Source: Chrysoperla carnea (Eukaryota > Arthropoda > Insecta > Neuroptera > Chrysopidae). Taken from it: a stretch of 64,000 nt of DNA. The position numbers and the translations under genes were made by a program. Of the stretch, positions 36,301 to 47,222 are shown piece after piece. The stretch spans positions 102,542,368-102,606,367 of the forward strand of contig NC_058337.1 of NCBI RefSeq assembly GCF_905475395.1. Direction: 5' to 3'. Under the pieces are notes generated by a model. It searched no databases. It was not told where the DNA came from and saw nothing but the letters and a program-made list of their open reading frames with translations. Each line of letters begins with the position of its first letter. Within the stretch, counting starts at the first letter, position 1.

Positions 36301-39300
36301 ACCAGTGGAATTGGTTTAAATAGTATTAAAATAATGGAATTAACATCAGAATTATCCGACTGTGGATATGGTACACAAATGGAAAAAGAATCAATTTCAT
36401 CAAGTAATGATGATGATAGTTATAAACAAAATCAATCGAATCAAAAATCAACACGAACTAAACCAGTACATCAGAAACCACCATCACAAAAATTACGTTT
36501 TAATAATAATATACAACGGGCAACCATTACATTAGATGATAAAAAAGAATTACGTAGAAAAAAATTAGTTAAGCGAAGTAAAACACATATGTAAGTACTC
36601 ATACGATTTATATATTTTGATCAGGCAAATGTTTCTCTCTTATTTTGTGCTGTTGCCAAAGAACTGGTCAGATGGTTTCGAATTTGCCGTATTAACCATA
36701 AAAATTTAAAAGTAGTCTTTGGTTAGGTTAAAGAGGCTGTCTTGGGTTGGGACATATTTGGAGCTGTTTAAGAACAGCAGGGGTGCTTTGACATCAACGG
36801 ACTTCAGGTCGGAGAGTTCGTGAAAGAAATGCTGGCTCAAGTGAGTCCACTTCCTCGTGGCAAGAACTGGGCAGTGACATAGAAGATGAGACAACGTTTT
36901 TTCCTCCTCACTGTGGCAGCTCCTGCAAAAATCATGATACACTGTCAGGCCCAGTCGTTAAAAGTGATAAAAAAAACCTCATTAGAAGTGATGCTTATTA
37001 TCCTTAGATAAATACCAACTATTTGTAAAACGACACGTGCAAACAACAAACTGAGATAGTCTAACTAAGAGTTTTTTTTTTTGTTTGTTTTAGAATAAAT
37101 ATGAAAGGCTTAATGCAACATATCCCAACCGATGAAGATATTTCCAACATTTTAAAAGAATTCACTGTTGATTTCCTGTTAAAAGGTTACAGTTTATTAG
37201 TGGAAGATTTATATAAACAATTATTAACCGATCAATTACATTTACAAATTGATACATCGCATTTCTTTTGGTTAATAACATACTTTTTAAAATTTGCAAC
37301 ACAATTGGAATTAGATTTAGAGCATGTTCAAGGTGTTCTATCATACGATATTATATCATATTTAATATATGAAGGTGTTGATTCATGGGAGAAATTAGAA
37401 ATTGCATCAAAACAAGTTGGACGTGATTTAAAACCATTTTTACGTCGTATGCATTTGGTAAGTAAACTATCTATATATAAAAATGTTATGTTCGTTTGTG
37501 TATTGCTTATGGGCTCAAAAAGTTCTGCATCGATTAAGCTCAAATTTGTACACGATATACGACCTGCTTCGAAGATGGTTTACAAAAGTGTAGCTCCAAT
37601 TCAACTATACCCAAGTCTAGTATCTGATATTCTGGTAAAAGTTGTGAACTCTTATATCGGTGGTTTCGCAAATTTCATATTGTCTGTAGACATAGCGGTG
37701 AAAATTTCAATCGGGCATCCCTACTGGTGTCATGTACAAATCATTAAGGCGGGTTGCTTTTTAACCGCAAATTAACAAATAGACCTTTCTCATGAAAAAC
37801 AGAAATGCTTTTTGATAATTTTTATGAAAATATAGAGAATAGAGCCTGTAACTCAAAAATTGTTAAAAAGTCACAATATTTGAAATATTTTAAAACGATT
37901 TTTGGCTCCACCGCACTCGTGATCTGTGGTGTCAATCCGACAAGCAATGACAATAAAACAGTGTCAACAATTGTATTAATATCACTATTATCAACTTTAA
38001 AGGACGTCAAACCAACCTTCGTGTAACATCGTGTGTTTCCGGATCGTTTTCGCCAATTTGATTTTTAATGATTTTCATTGTCTATTTTCTCGGTCATATC
38101 GCTTCAGAAAAATCGGGGAACAAAATTAGCCCATTTATCAAGACATTTACTTTCATTTAAAAAAAAAAAAGAAAAAAAAATGTGAAAAAGGTCGTATTTA
38201 AAATTTTAAGTAATATACTGAAATCGTAAATATTAAACCGAATAATTGTTATTTCGTTTTTCATAAATTTACAGGTAGTAACAGCAATACGTGAATTTTT
38301 ACAAACATTAGACATTTATCAAAAAATTCAACGTTTGAGTACATACGATAAACAATATTTAAAAGATTTACAAATTCAATTAGCAAAAACAGAACAATTT
38401 AAATTATTATTTGTATTATTGATACGTAAATATAATCCAAAAATACAAAATTTACAATATTTACAAGATTTAATTGTTACAAATCATATATTAATTATGT
38501 TTTTGGATAATATCAATAAATATGAAACAAAAGTTACCAATAAACAACAATTTAGTTTAAATTCACATATCGAAAAGTTTGCAACCGTTGAAATGATGTA
38601 TCAATATGGTTTATTGTTAGAACATTTTCAAAATAATGGTGAATATGTTAATAATTGTATATTTACAATGATGCATCATGTTGGTGGTGATTTAAAATCA
38701 ATATCAACATTGTTTCAACCAATTATTTTGAAAACATTCTCGCAAATATGGGAAACTGATTATGATATATGTGATGATTGGTCTGATTTAATTGAATATG
38801 TCATACATAAATTCATTAACACACCAAGACAAACACCGGCAAGCAGTTCAAATGCACATTTGAATAGTGATTGGCCTTTTAAAATGTCATCGAATCTACC
38901 ATCGTAAGTACTATTTTACAAACATTAATTGTTTTTTTTTTTCTATAATTTCAAATAGCTCGAATCGCAATAGCTCGTTTGAAAACTTGTAGAAAGTATT
39001 TCTTTGTTTGGAATCTATTGCTCAAGGGGTGATAAAAATTTTTGAGCTTTAATTTCAAAACTAGAAAGTACAAATTTTCTAATGAGTATAATAAGATTAT
39101 TGATAACGCCTTTTTTTTATAAAATGGCGGCCAGATGAAAAAGCGCCTAAAATATGCAAAAATTCTGTTTTTTTTTACGTTTTTCAAAACGAAAAATGGG
39201 AGAGTGATAAAAGTTTTTACAAAATAATATGCCAGGGTTTAAAAGAAAGCAGTTTAAGTTTTCGAACGATATTAAACAAATTTCAATGCGATGATTATTT

Positions 39301-42300
39301 GCTGTTTAAAATTATGGTAAAATTTTGTGTTAAAAAAATTTCCCTTAAGTACTTTGGTTCTGTATAAATACTCACCTGTGTTAGATAATATATGTAAAGC
39401 GGAGTATTATTTCCACTTAAAAAAAGAATAATAGCAAATGACGTAAATGATTTGTCACGTTGGATATTTAATTTACTAAAACGTGCGTTCATTTACTATA
39501 ATTGGACTACTATAACTACTGCTCACTTGCATTAGATTATAGATAATGATTAAGCCATATAAGTCTTTTTTAACTTTATATAATATTATATAAATATTAT
39601 TTTTTTGGTTCTGAATCAATAGTGCCAATGAGACTATGAGACCTTATCATTAAGCTTACGTCGTCATTATATTTGCCTGTTTGTCCTACTAAGGCTGCAT
39701 TTTTTGAATCGTAATAAGTAGCTATTTGAAATTAATCATTCTTATCACTTAGGAACTGTATGGGATCATACAATTCTCGGTTCTCGAGTCTGACTCGAAT
39801 TTAATCGTTTTTTATTTATCAATAAGAATATTCCCGAGAAAATGAAATTTTCTCGCGAAATAGAACAAGCCTTTATCATTCTTCAGCTCTCCAACCATTG
39901 TTTGGTTTTGGCGTCAAAAAACGACAAGCAAGGCAAACAAACATATATACAAATAAAATACAAACAAACATACTTTCAAATTTATAATATTAGCATACAT
40001 TATCATGGTGGCCACCATTTTTCGTAAATGAAATTCCCTGATTTTTCCAGGTTTTCCAGTTGAAAAAATTCCTTGATCAATTAATTACTTTTAAATTACT
40101 TTGAAATAAAGTGGAACGAGAATTTTACAAAATAACGAACAGAACTAAATATGATTCAATATATTACGATCACATGCTACATTTTTTTAAATAATTCAAA
40201 TAGAAAAAAAATTATATAAATTATTTTAGAACTTATTATGAAAAAAGGAAATTCGCTGACTATTTACTTTTTTCACGGAATTCCCTGGCTTTTCCAGTAA
40301 AGTTTAAATTCTCTGATCTTTCCAGTAATGTGGCCACCTTGATTTATATAAATAATATATTTACAAGCTATAAATTAATTTTACAGTTACATAAAACCAA
40401 ATATCGAACATATATTATTAGATGAACAGATAATTAAAACATTATCAATGAATGATAATAAAAAGGAAGAAGATAAAGAAGAAAAAGAAGATATTATGGA
40501 TGATAGTTATCATAAAACAGAATCAATACTTGAATCAAAACATTCAAAACAATTAAAACAAGAATCACAAAAAAGAAATGATAATACTGATAATACACCA
40601 TATATAATATATAATACTGAAATTAATGATAATTTAGATAGTGATGATAATAAAAATATAACAGAATTAAATATTTATAAAGAATTATTATTAAAAGAAG
40701 ATAATTGTGATCAATATTTATTGGAAATACAAAAATTATTATTAGATGTTTGTTATTGCAAACTAAATATTATTTATGGTTTTAATACAACAAATACAAC
40801 ACAAAATAATAAAAATATAAATACAAATGTAACTAATATCAATCATTGTGTGGAACCAATACCATATCATTATTGTGGTTAGTATCCACTTTTTTTATAC
40901 GGTATATTTTACTCTAAAAAATTCTAAAAATATATTATTGAGATAGTTGAGGTAAAAAGCAGTCGGGAAATGTTTTAGTTCATACAATAACAAGTTTTCA
41001 GTTTTTCCCTAGGCTTTTTTTCAAGGGTTTTCCCTAAAATTAGGATGTAATCCCCTAAAACGATATTTCTTTTTTTGTCCATTGAAATTTTTGTAACTCG
41101 GAAGATTTTTTATCAAATTTTTCTTTTTTAGTATTGAAAAAAGCAATTCCATTAGTAACATGGAGTACAGAAGAATGTCGTATTTATGAAATTCATCCAT
41201 TTATTATGCTAATGCAAAAATTAGGATTATTATTACCAACTGATACTGGTAATATATTTATAAGAATACCAATTACATGGACACCAGATCTTCTATTTCA
41301 AACGGCCTTACGTTTAGGACCGATTGATACTTGTAAGTCTTGCTTTAATTTATTAAGTTATTGATTATATTAATTTTTATTTATTTATTATAGCAAAATT
41401 AAATTTCGATATAAAATATTTAAAAGGATTTGATTTAATGAACCAAGAGCAAACAACAGATACCAAATTTAAGGATGATCTCATTACTGAACAAAAGCCT
41501 TATCAAGGAAACAAGAATATTATAAAACATAATACATCGTCAATGTTTCCATTTAGTACATTGTAAGTATCTGATATTATTTTTATTAAGCGTATTGTTT
41601 TTCAGTGGCGGATTTAACTAGGCTTTTTGGAAATCTACAAGGGATAATTAAACAATTAATTTCGTTGCAATTTTAAAGATTCTTTATCGGAGGAAAGTAC
41701 GATATCTGTACTACCATTTGGTAACAAATTTGTATATAATTTTCAAAATAAAACTACGATTTTTCGAAATTTTGTTAGAGTTACAGGCGACGTTTGTTTA
41801 TTTGACCGCCGCTTGCTTAAATCCATCAATATTTATGATTCGGTTTCAATTATATATGGTATTAATTGAAAAATAATTAATTTTCAGACCAAATCCACCA
41901 ACAAATTGGTTACAAACTGTAATGCGAGCAAATAATTGTGGTACAATTCGTACATCTATCAGGTAATTACAATAAATTACATATTCAATACAATCGTGTT
42001 TATTATTTAATTATTTAAAATTAAGCATTTATTTATTTATAGCAAAAATTTATTTGATGCTCAAGTAGAGATTTACTTGGAAAGTATAAATGATGTTTTA
42101 AAAACCATTTGTGTTATAAATTTTTGATATTTTGTATAATTTTTAGTGGTCGTTTAAATTCAAAAAAAATATTTCATAATTAGAACATTTTAAATGGTTA
42201 AATTTCAATTTTTTTCCCAATTTCCTATATCAATTTTTTTATAATATAAATACGTGTTTCGGCTACCATGTAGTCATCATCAGTATGAATTAGCTAATCT

Positions 42301-45300
42301 TAATTACTCTTATAGTATATGTTACTCGTTGGTAATTTGGTAACGGTTTGCACACTGAAAAAATTCTGACGTCGATCAATCACCTTCGATCAGGTGACCA
42401 ATAAGCGTGATCATTTTAGGTCAATGATCAATTTCAAATCATTATAATTTCAAAAATTCAACTTTATCTTTACAATTTTTTAAAGTCCGAATTGGGCATT
42501 CATAGGAATCTTATTCACTAAGGTTGGGTACTTTTTTTTTAAAGTTTTAAATTATATTTGTCGTTTTTATGATAATTTTCATTAACGTGAGCGGCTACAC
42601 ATTATTTTACGATTCTATCGTCTGCTTTGACCCACATATCTCTTCGAACAATTTTGACATCCAATGCAATAAATTTCCGACTGTTGTTCGTTGTTTTTAC
42701 TGATGGGAGCTTTTAATATGTTAATTTGCACCATTTCTTTTTATGGGTGTTGACCTGTTCGTATTTTAATGTTGTTGAATTGTTTCTTAACATTTTTAAT
42801 TTGTTTTTTAACCGTATTATTTATTATGTTTGAATCAAAACCGTTGTATATTATTGTGCCTTGTTGAATGTGCTTCAACTCTTTGAAATTATTATTTTAA
42901 CATCTTTTATAATATTTATAATTTTAAATAGTGCAAATACATAAATAAAATGCAATATTCGACTCTTATTTTGTGTTTAGGCGTGCATCGTGCAAAAATT
43001 ATTGAACAATTCAAAAATCTATGGCCCAGTATAATTTTTAAAACTTAGTTAAACTTTCCAGGCAAAATCTATCGATTATTATTTATTTTATTAATTTTTT
43101 AAGCAAATTTATAAGCATATTATAAACAAAAATTAGAGACTATTTTACTTCCAAAGTAAAATAGCCACTTCAGTGTTTGTTTATAATAAAGTTTATGTAG
43201 AATTCTAGTTACAGTTGATATTCTTCGCTGTGAGCCGATTGATTGACATTAAGAAAGAGGTAGTATTTGATTCAATTTCATATACTTATCATCATTGATA
43301 TCATCTATTTTTTTTATATAAATATTCAATAATTGTTTGTATTTTTTAAATATCTTTAATTGAACGTTAATTATTTAACTATATTAGGTTTTAGGCTTCA
43401 CCATATATTGTTTAATTTGTTCTTTTCAGTTTTCTACAATCCTTAGTTAAATTTTAATTATTAAGTTTTATTACTTATCAATCAAATCTCATGTTAATAT
43501 TGGACATTAAAAATTGCGACGCTATTATTTCGAGCAGATAATAACTTTTTTCGAAATATTAATAATAAACTCATCTTGGTCACCAAAGGGATCAATCTCG
43601 GAATCTATCTGAATAAGTTAAATATTTGTAAAAATCTTTATTTTGATAGTTAAAATGTTGTCTCAAAAAGCACATCTGATCACGTGTCAGAGTCTTTAGA
43701 TATTCAAGGTCAAAGGATGCAAAAATCAGTTTTTTTACAATATCTCTTTTTCTTTCCCTTCAATCATATTTACATTTATTATTAAAGTTGTAGAGGAAAA
43801 AATTTTCTACAAATTTTGACAGAAACATTTTTTTATACGTTGAACCTTTTTTTAAATAGAGCAGAAGAACGAAACGATATTTTGGAAGTACTTGTGAAAA
43901 ATCGGATATCCTACGAACATGATATGATTGCTGCTGAAGCAAAATACCACACCGTTTGCTATAGCAATTTTTTAAGCCAATAACATCTCTAATAAGAAAG
44001 GTTCACAAAGCCGAAAAAGTTACACAAGCAAGGAAAGAAATTTATATAGGTATATAGAACATCATTAAGTATAATAGACTGGTATTCACGATAGACCCTG
44101 CACTAATTTCAAAAATGGTTAAACGTATAAAAAAAGTTTTAGCCGAAATTTTTAGAGAATTATATCCTCTACAACTTTCATAATAAGTGTAAAAACAATA
44201 GAAGGCAAAAGAAACGAGATATTATCAAAAAAATTTTGCTACCTTTGATCTTGAATATCTATAAGGATAGTGACACGTGACCATATGTGACTTTTGAGAC
44301 GACATTTGTACTATCAAAATAAAGGTTTGTACAAGTTTTCAGCTTATTTCTTTTGATTCCGAGATAAAACTCTAAAATGATTGGATTTCTTTTTTTATTG
44401 CCTTATTTATTTACATCCCCTTCGCCAGCTAAATGTTCAAAACCTTAGCAATTAATGTATTTTGAGAAAGTAAATAATTTTTAGTCCATTTCAAAAGCAA
44501 AAGTTTCGTAAAATGGAGAATGTTCAAATATAGATGAAAAATATTTTAACATTTATTGATTTATATTAAAATTAAGATTTATCATTAAAAATTTTATCTT
44601 AAAATCATTTCATAATCAATAAATATATATTTCAGTTTTATTTTAATAATTAGAAGATTTCTTTGTTGTTACCTTATTAAAGAATAATTTCATTTTAATT
44701 ACTAGGACTGTTTTATCCTAAACTATAAATACTGAGGAAGTGGCTAATTTTGCAATCAAAAATTTATTTTGGTCCTATTAGAGCTCTGCATTTGTAAATA
44801 ATATTAGAGATAATATGAGGAATTTTGTTTTCAATTTAGTTTGTGTGTGTAAATAAGACCATTCTGGTATCAACTATTAATTAGATTCGTTTTGAGAGTA
44901 ATTTTTCTCAAATCACAAACATAGATGTGTGAGAGCGTGTGTTCTGAAATTCGAACCGGTAGATGTGATTGGCTGAGCAGCGTGGTGGCTAGAATTTTAT
45001 AACAGAAAAAATGAACATGATGAAATCAACTAAAATTCATTTTTCATTCATTCATTCTTATAAGATTCTGCCCTTTGTCGAAATATTTGTTTACTAAAAA
45101 ATGAATAAGTTTCATGTTAAAAAATGAATTATGAAATATGCAACTCTTCTTGAAGACAAAATATCAATCAGTATTTATTAATTACTCTCTATTATCTACT
45201 ACAGTGCTCTAGTTTCAGTAGCCACTTCCAAAAGGGGCAACAAGATTAAGATAACATTTTTTAATATTTTGTTTGTTTGTTTAGTAAACCCGCTATGTCT

Positions 45301-45924
45301 ATTGAAATACCTTCACTTAATATTTCAAATAATATTATTAACACATCATCAACGAATGCAAACATGGATCTAACATCCTCTAGAGATGGAACTCTAAAAA
45401 TATCACCATCAATACAATTACTATCAATAGCAGAATCTGGTGATAATAATGATGATGTTGATAGAAGTGGAGAAACATCTAGAGAACAATCTTGTGAAAA
45501 TGGTCTCGAAGAATCATTGTCATCAACATCAGAGTCGCTATCATCAACATCAACAACACTAGGTGGTTTATTAACAACAAATATCAATGATAATGCGTTT
45601 GATGATGATGATGATGATGTAATGACTACAACACCACATCTATTTACACCGATTATCACATCATCAGCATTATCATCAAAATCTTCTTCGACGTTGTTAG
45701 TAATGAAAACAACTGCAGAACATTTACAACAACCAATGGAGCAATGTGTACTATTGGATATTAATGAACATACAAATATTGCACATAGTGATATAAGTGA
45801 AACATGTTCGGTAGCTTCAGATTTAACAAGGATGTGTGTTAGTGATGAAGAAGATGGGATTGATGTTGAGGATATTATAGGAAATTCACCACCTGCATTA
45901 GTTAAATTTGTAGTAAATAATTAA
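24382..45924 (+). CDS. tim: Timeless (circadian clock protein TIM), complete, 12 coding exons
   Basis: Exons: 24382-24478, 29389-30062, 30874-31521, 33203-33331, 36241-36590, 37094-37457, 38275-38903, 40387-40877, 41132-41332, 41394-41562, 41888-41962, 45285-45924. Every phase matches, giving 4467 nt (1488 residues; fly TIM about 1400). Landmarks shared with fly TIM: the N-terminus ([10 protein letters not shown]), [42 protein letters not shown] (exon 2); [16 protein letters not shown] and [14 protein letters not shown] (exon 3, phosphorylation-rich region); [11 protein letters not shown] and the basic nuclear signal [14 protein letters not shown] (exon 5); [19 protein letters not shown] (exon 6); [12 protein letters not shown] and [13 protein letters not shown] (exon 7); [18 protein letters not shown] (exon 9); [10 protein letters not shown] (exon 11); [16 protein letters not shown] (exon 12). 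TIM binds PERIOD and is degraded in light through CRY. Exon 4 (43 codons) rests mainly on phase and splice sites. A conserved block between exons 7 and 8 was not found. Exons 2, 3, 5, 8 and 12 carry long Asn, Thr, Gln, Ser or Asp tracts. Confidence 0.95.
24840..25345 (+). repeat. Long dispersed repeat, copy 2 (tim intron 1)
   Basis: Same order of anchors as 7780-8335, including TCATAAAATCACCTAATTAG, GTAGGACCCATCTTGTAAAC and GTAAACATCACTGTTTAC. Lies 360 bp into tim intron 1 (4.9 kb). It lacks the (GTCC)n expansion of copy 1. Confidence 0.75.
26096..26596. mobile_element. 500-bp MITE in tim intron 1
   Basis: Left end TTAGCTTAATTAGCCGTTCA with ATTAATAGCTTAGCC is the complement of the right end GGTTAGGCTGTTAATTGAAC with GGTCAGTTAAGTTAG. 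The arms are about 45 bp. Non-coding. Confidence 0.65.
29095..29161. repeat. Hairpin 230 bp before tim exon 2
   Basis: CGCAGTTTTATGTA (29095-29108) and TACATAAAACTGCG (29148-29161) are perfect 14-nt inverted repeats. A third related copy, GCAGGTTTATGTA near 29130, can pair with the same right arm, so two alternative stems are possible. Confidence 0.6.
30340..30430 (+). repeat. Dispersed repeat, copy 1 (tim intron 2)
   Basis: ACAATATTTCCGTTAAATAT with TATATATCTAT and TTAACATATATAG...ATCGTTAGATAG recurs at 60020-60110. No coding potential. Confidence 0.55.
30610..30765. mobile_element. MITE of the AGGCCTTTTCAT family, copy 2 (tim intron 2)
   Basis: Ends GGACCTCTTCATTTTAAAAA and TAAAATGAAAAGGCCTAT are inverted repeats, and TGTTTCGGACAG pairs with CTGTTCCAAAACA inside. 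It ends 109 bp before exon 3. Confidence 0.6.
32100..32221. mobile_element. 120-bp MITE hairpin (tim intron 3)
   Basis: GATGCTAATCACAATTAACT followed by GTTTT pairs with AACAGTTATTATTGTGATTA followed by GCATG. Outer sequences (TTGACGTGATATTTTAAAT and ATTTAAATTACCACGAC) also pair imperfectly. Confidence 0.6.
32911..33043. mobile_element. 130-bp MITE hairpin (tim intron 3)
   Basis: TTATAAGAATGTTTTCGAGA with ACACAACACAC near 32950 pairs with GTGTGTTGTGTTTTGCTCTC and GGAAAACATCATAAG near 33010-33043. It lies 160 bp before exon 4. Confidence 0.6.
34803..36204 (-). mobile_element. 1.4-kb DNA transposon with 270-bp terminal inverted repeats (tim intron 4)
   Basis: Left arm 34803-35072 and right arm 35935-36204 are reverse complements at very high identity. 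Tips are TGGTATGCAAAAGGTCGGGT and, inverted, TGCTGTGCAAAAGGTCGGGT. Each arm has a GC-rich core of two GGCGCGCC octamers around GCGG, striking in this AT-rich DNA. The middle carries one minus-strand frame with a cysteine-rich domain (35368-35697). There is no full transposase, so it is internally deleted. No convincing target duplication was found. The right tip is 36 bp from tim exon 5. Confidence 0.88.
35368..35697 (-). CDS. Cysteine-rich C-terminal fragment of a transposon protein
   Basis: A 109-residue frame inside the TIR element. It begins [20 protein letters not shown] and continues [20 protein letters not shown], then GESCENVSE and an acidic tail. The CNCKKxCxxxCGCRKxGLxC pattern (tesmin/CXC-like) recurs at the C-terminus of repetitive arthropod proteins, as I recall. 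It is probably the last exon of the parent element's protein, kept after internal deletion. Function, presumably metal or DNA binding, is inference. Confidence 0.55.
   Translation of the reverse strand: MDRDAAPESLLKMISCNCKKACKNSCGCRKTGLICSSLCTCSLGESCENVSEINPFEGSFEDEDDMLASINNSKHEDIGELNFPLDEENKEHQAELEHFHPGPSKMRKL
36700..36985 (-). mobile_element. LINE 3' fragment, antisense, filling tim intron 5
   Basis: The minus strand encodes [20 protein letters not shown] followed by CPVLATRKW, the C-terminal zinc knuckle (C-x2-C...H...C) typical of jockey/CR1-type LINE polyproteins, preceded by a GPDSVYHD stretch. It makes up more than half of the 503-bp intron. Strongly 5'-truncated. Confidence 0.7.
37490..37690 (+). 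repeat. Diverged copy of the 15.3-kb repeat (tim intron 6)
   Basis: ATTAAGCTCAAATTTG and, 105 bp on, AGTTGTGAACTCTTATATCG with GGTTTCGCAAATTTCAT match the order at 15480-15720. It begins about 35 bp after the exon 6 donor. Confidence 0.4.
40006..40341. mobile_element. MITE with GGTGGCCACC ends (tim intron 7)
   Basis: GGTGGCCACC (40007-40016) and TGTGGCCACCTT (about 40330-40340) flank inverted blocks built on ATTCCCTGATTTTTCCAGG. Non-coding. It ends about 45 bp before exon 8. Confidence 0.6.
42043..42127 (+). CDS. tim: Possible alternative terminal exon of tim
   Basis: After the exon 11 donor (AG|GTAATT at 41962), an acceptor TTATTTATAG at 42042 opens an 85-nt segment in the correct phase. 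It encodes [20 protein letters not shown] then KTICVINF and a TGA at 42125-42127. Its use would end TIM about 187 residues early, without the conserved SVASDLTR tail of exon 12. The phase required for exon 12 is the same, so the two would be mutually exclusive. A possible AATAAA is near 42951. Coding potential is short and could be chance. Confidence 0.4.
42240..42300 (+). repeat. Dispersed repeat fragment (GTTTCGGCTACCATGTAGTC)
   Basis: GTGTTTCGGCTACCATGTAG followed by TCATCATCAG is of a type I recognise from insect dispersed repeats. Borders are unknown and there is no second copy in the window. Confidence 0.3.
43119..43187. repeat. Nested hairpin (tim intron 11)
   Basis: TATTATAAACAAA pairs with TTTGTTTATAATA, and inside it CTATTTTACTT pairs with AAGTAAAATAG. 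Confidence 0.5.
43590..44368. mobile_element. DNA element with 275-bp imperfect inverted repeats (tim intron 11)
   Basis: Left arm about 43590-43865 and right arm about 44090-44368 share in inverted order CTTTATTTTGATAGT, TGATCACGTGTCA/TGACACGTGACCA, GATATTCAAGGTCAAAGG and AAAGTTGTAGAGGA. The centre encodes [16 protein letters not shown] followed by [15 protein letters not shown]. The AAEAKYH-x2-C-x3-F motif is one I associate with repetitive transposon-type proteins. The frame is short and closed. Old and degenerate. Confidence 0.6.
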
Positions 45925-46594
45925 GTACCTGGTCAATTGAATTTTGCTAAGTAATTGAACATAGACTTCAATAAATGAAAATACAATGAAATTATCCGAT
46001 CTAGCTAATTGCCACAATATAATAAACGATTAAAAATGAGTTTTTCTCGCAGATAAGATATTAATAAATCGTCAGAAACTTTTCTGTAGAAATCTGTGCT
46101 TCAAATACACAAAAGTATCCATTTAATAGAACAAGGTGTGACAATTGACGAGATATTGAAGAAGAAGGTATATCATATCGTTAGATGCCAATCTAATATT
46201 GGCCTAAATACTTCATAAGATCTAAATACGCCATAAGATAGACATGATTTATGGCATAATTTATAGTTTGATACGATGCACGAGCAAGTACGAACATATA
46301 TTTGATTAATTTCGAAAGGGGACAATATGTCGTATATTTTAATTAAAGTATTTTAACTTTTAAAATGTCTTTATAATAAAGTTTTCAGTTTTATGGAACA
46401 AAATAATTTCGATGGATTTGTAAATAAAAACATTTCAAAAGTTCAAAGTATTTTTTAAACGATTTAAACACAATATTTTAATTTTGGTGTACCGTATAAG
46501 AAAACAAAATTCCAATCGATATTGTCGAATACCCTTAAGCAGTTAAGGATATCCTCGTCAATTGTTCCCCTAACAGATTATGTGTGATAACATG

Positions 46595-47222
46595 ACATAG
46601 AATTGTCGGCGCTGCTATTATCATCCGCCATCGATGATAGCTGTGCCTTTAATTTCAAACACGGATGACCTATAGATACGGGCAAAAATTGTTTTTGTCC
46701 ATGGATTTAGTTAAAGTCACATATGGAAAATTTTCTCTGGAGTTAATATTTCTTTTCTTATAGTGTTTTTGTATTAACAAATAAATTCGTACCAAAATTC
46801 TTTGATTTAATTACATATTTTACATGGGTTGGACATTATCAGGATGTATGCCATCACAGGGTGAACGCATGGGCCAAAAAACCCGCAGACCCGTGCTTCC
46901 TCAATTCTATTAAATCAAGGCCAACCCGTGGATCATAGGGTAGACGCTATCACGTGATAAACGAACGCAAGGGCCATAAAAAATAGGTTTTGTAAAAATT
47001 TAAAATTTATGTTATTCGTCAAACCAATTTTGAATGCATTTAAGTCCGTGTTTTTATAGTCAAGAATATCCGTAACTTTTAGTCATTGATGGAGATATCT
47101 AACCAAAGAAAATTCTTAATCCGCGAAATTTGTTTTGTCCAGGTATAAAAGTCATCCGTGTCTGAAATTATAGGCACGGATATTATCCGTGTCGGGTGGC
47201 AATGAACACTTCGTAGAATATA
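46595..47222. mobile_element. 620-bp inverted-repeat element
   Basis: Left block CTTTAATTTCAAACACGGAT then GACCTATAGATACGGGC (near 46650) is the complement of the right block TCATCCGTGTCTGAAATTAT (about 47152). Further pairing occurs between TTGTCCATGGATTT and the region AATCCGCGAAATTTGTTTTG. Confidence 0.55.

Noticed and set aside
39842-40027. 60-codon frame in tim intron 7 as the missing TIM exon
   Set aside because: Translated, it has none of the W-x-E-E, YWYY or VGKI features expected, and it runs into the MITE at 40006.
44940-45010. tRNA or SINE near 44.95 kb (TTCGAACCGGTAG and TGGCTGAGCAGCG)
   Set aside because: The B-box-like and A-box-like parts are on opposite strands, so they cannot form a pol III promoter together.
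45261-45659. 132-codon minus-strand frame
   Set aside because: Antisense shadow of the Ser/Thr/Asp-rich tim exon 12.
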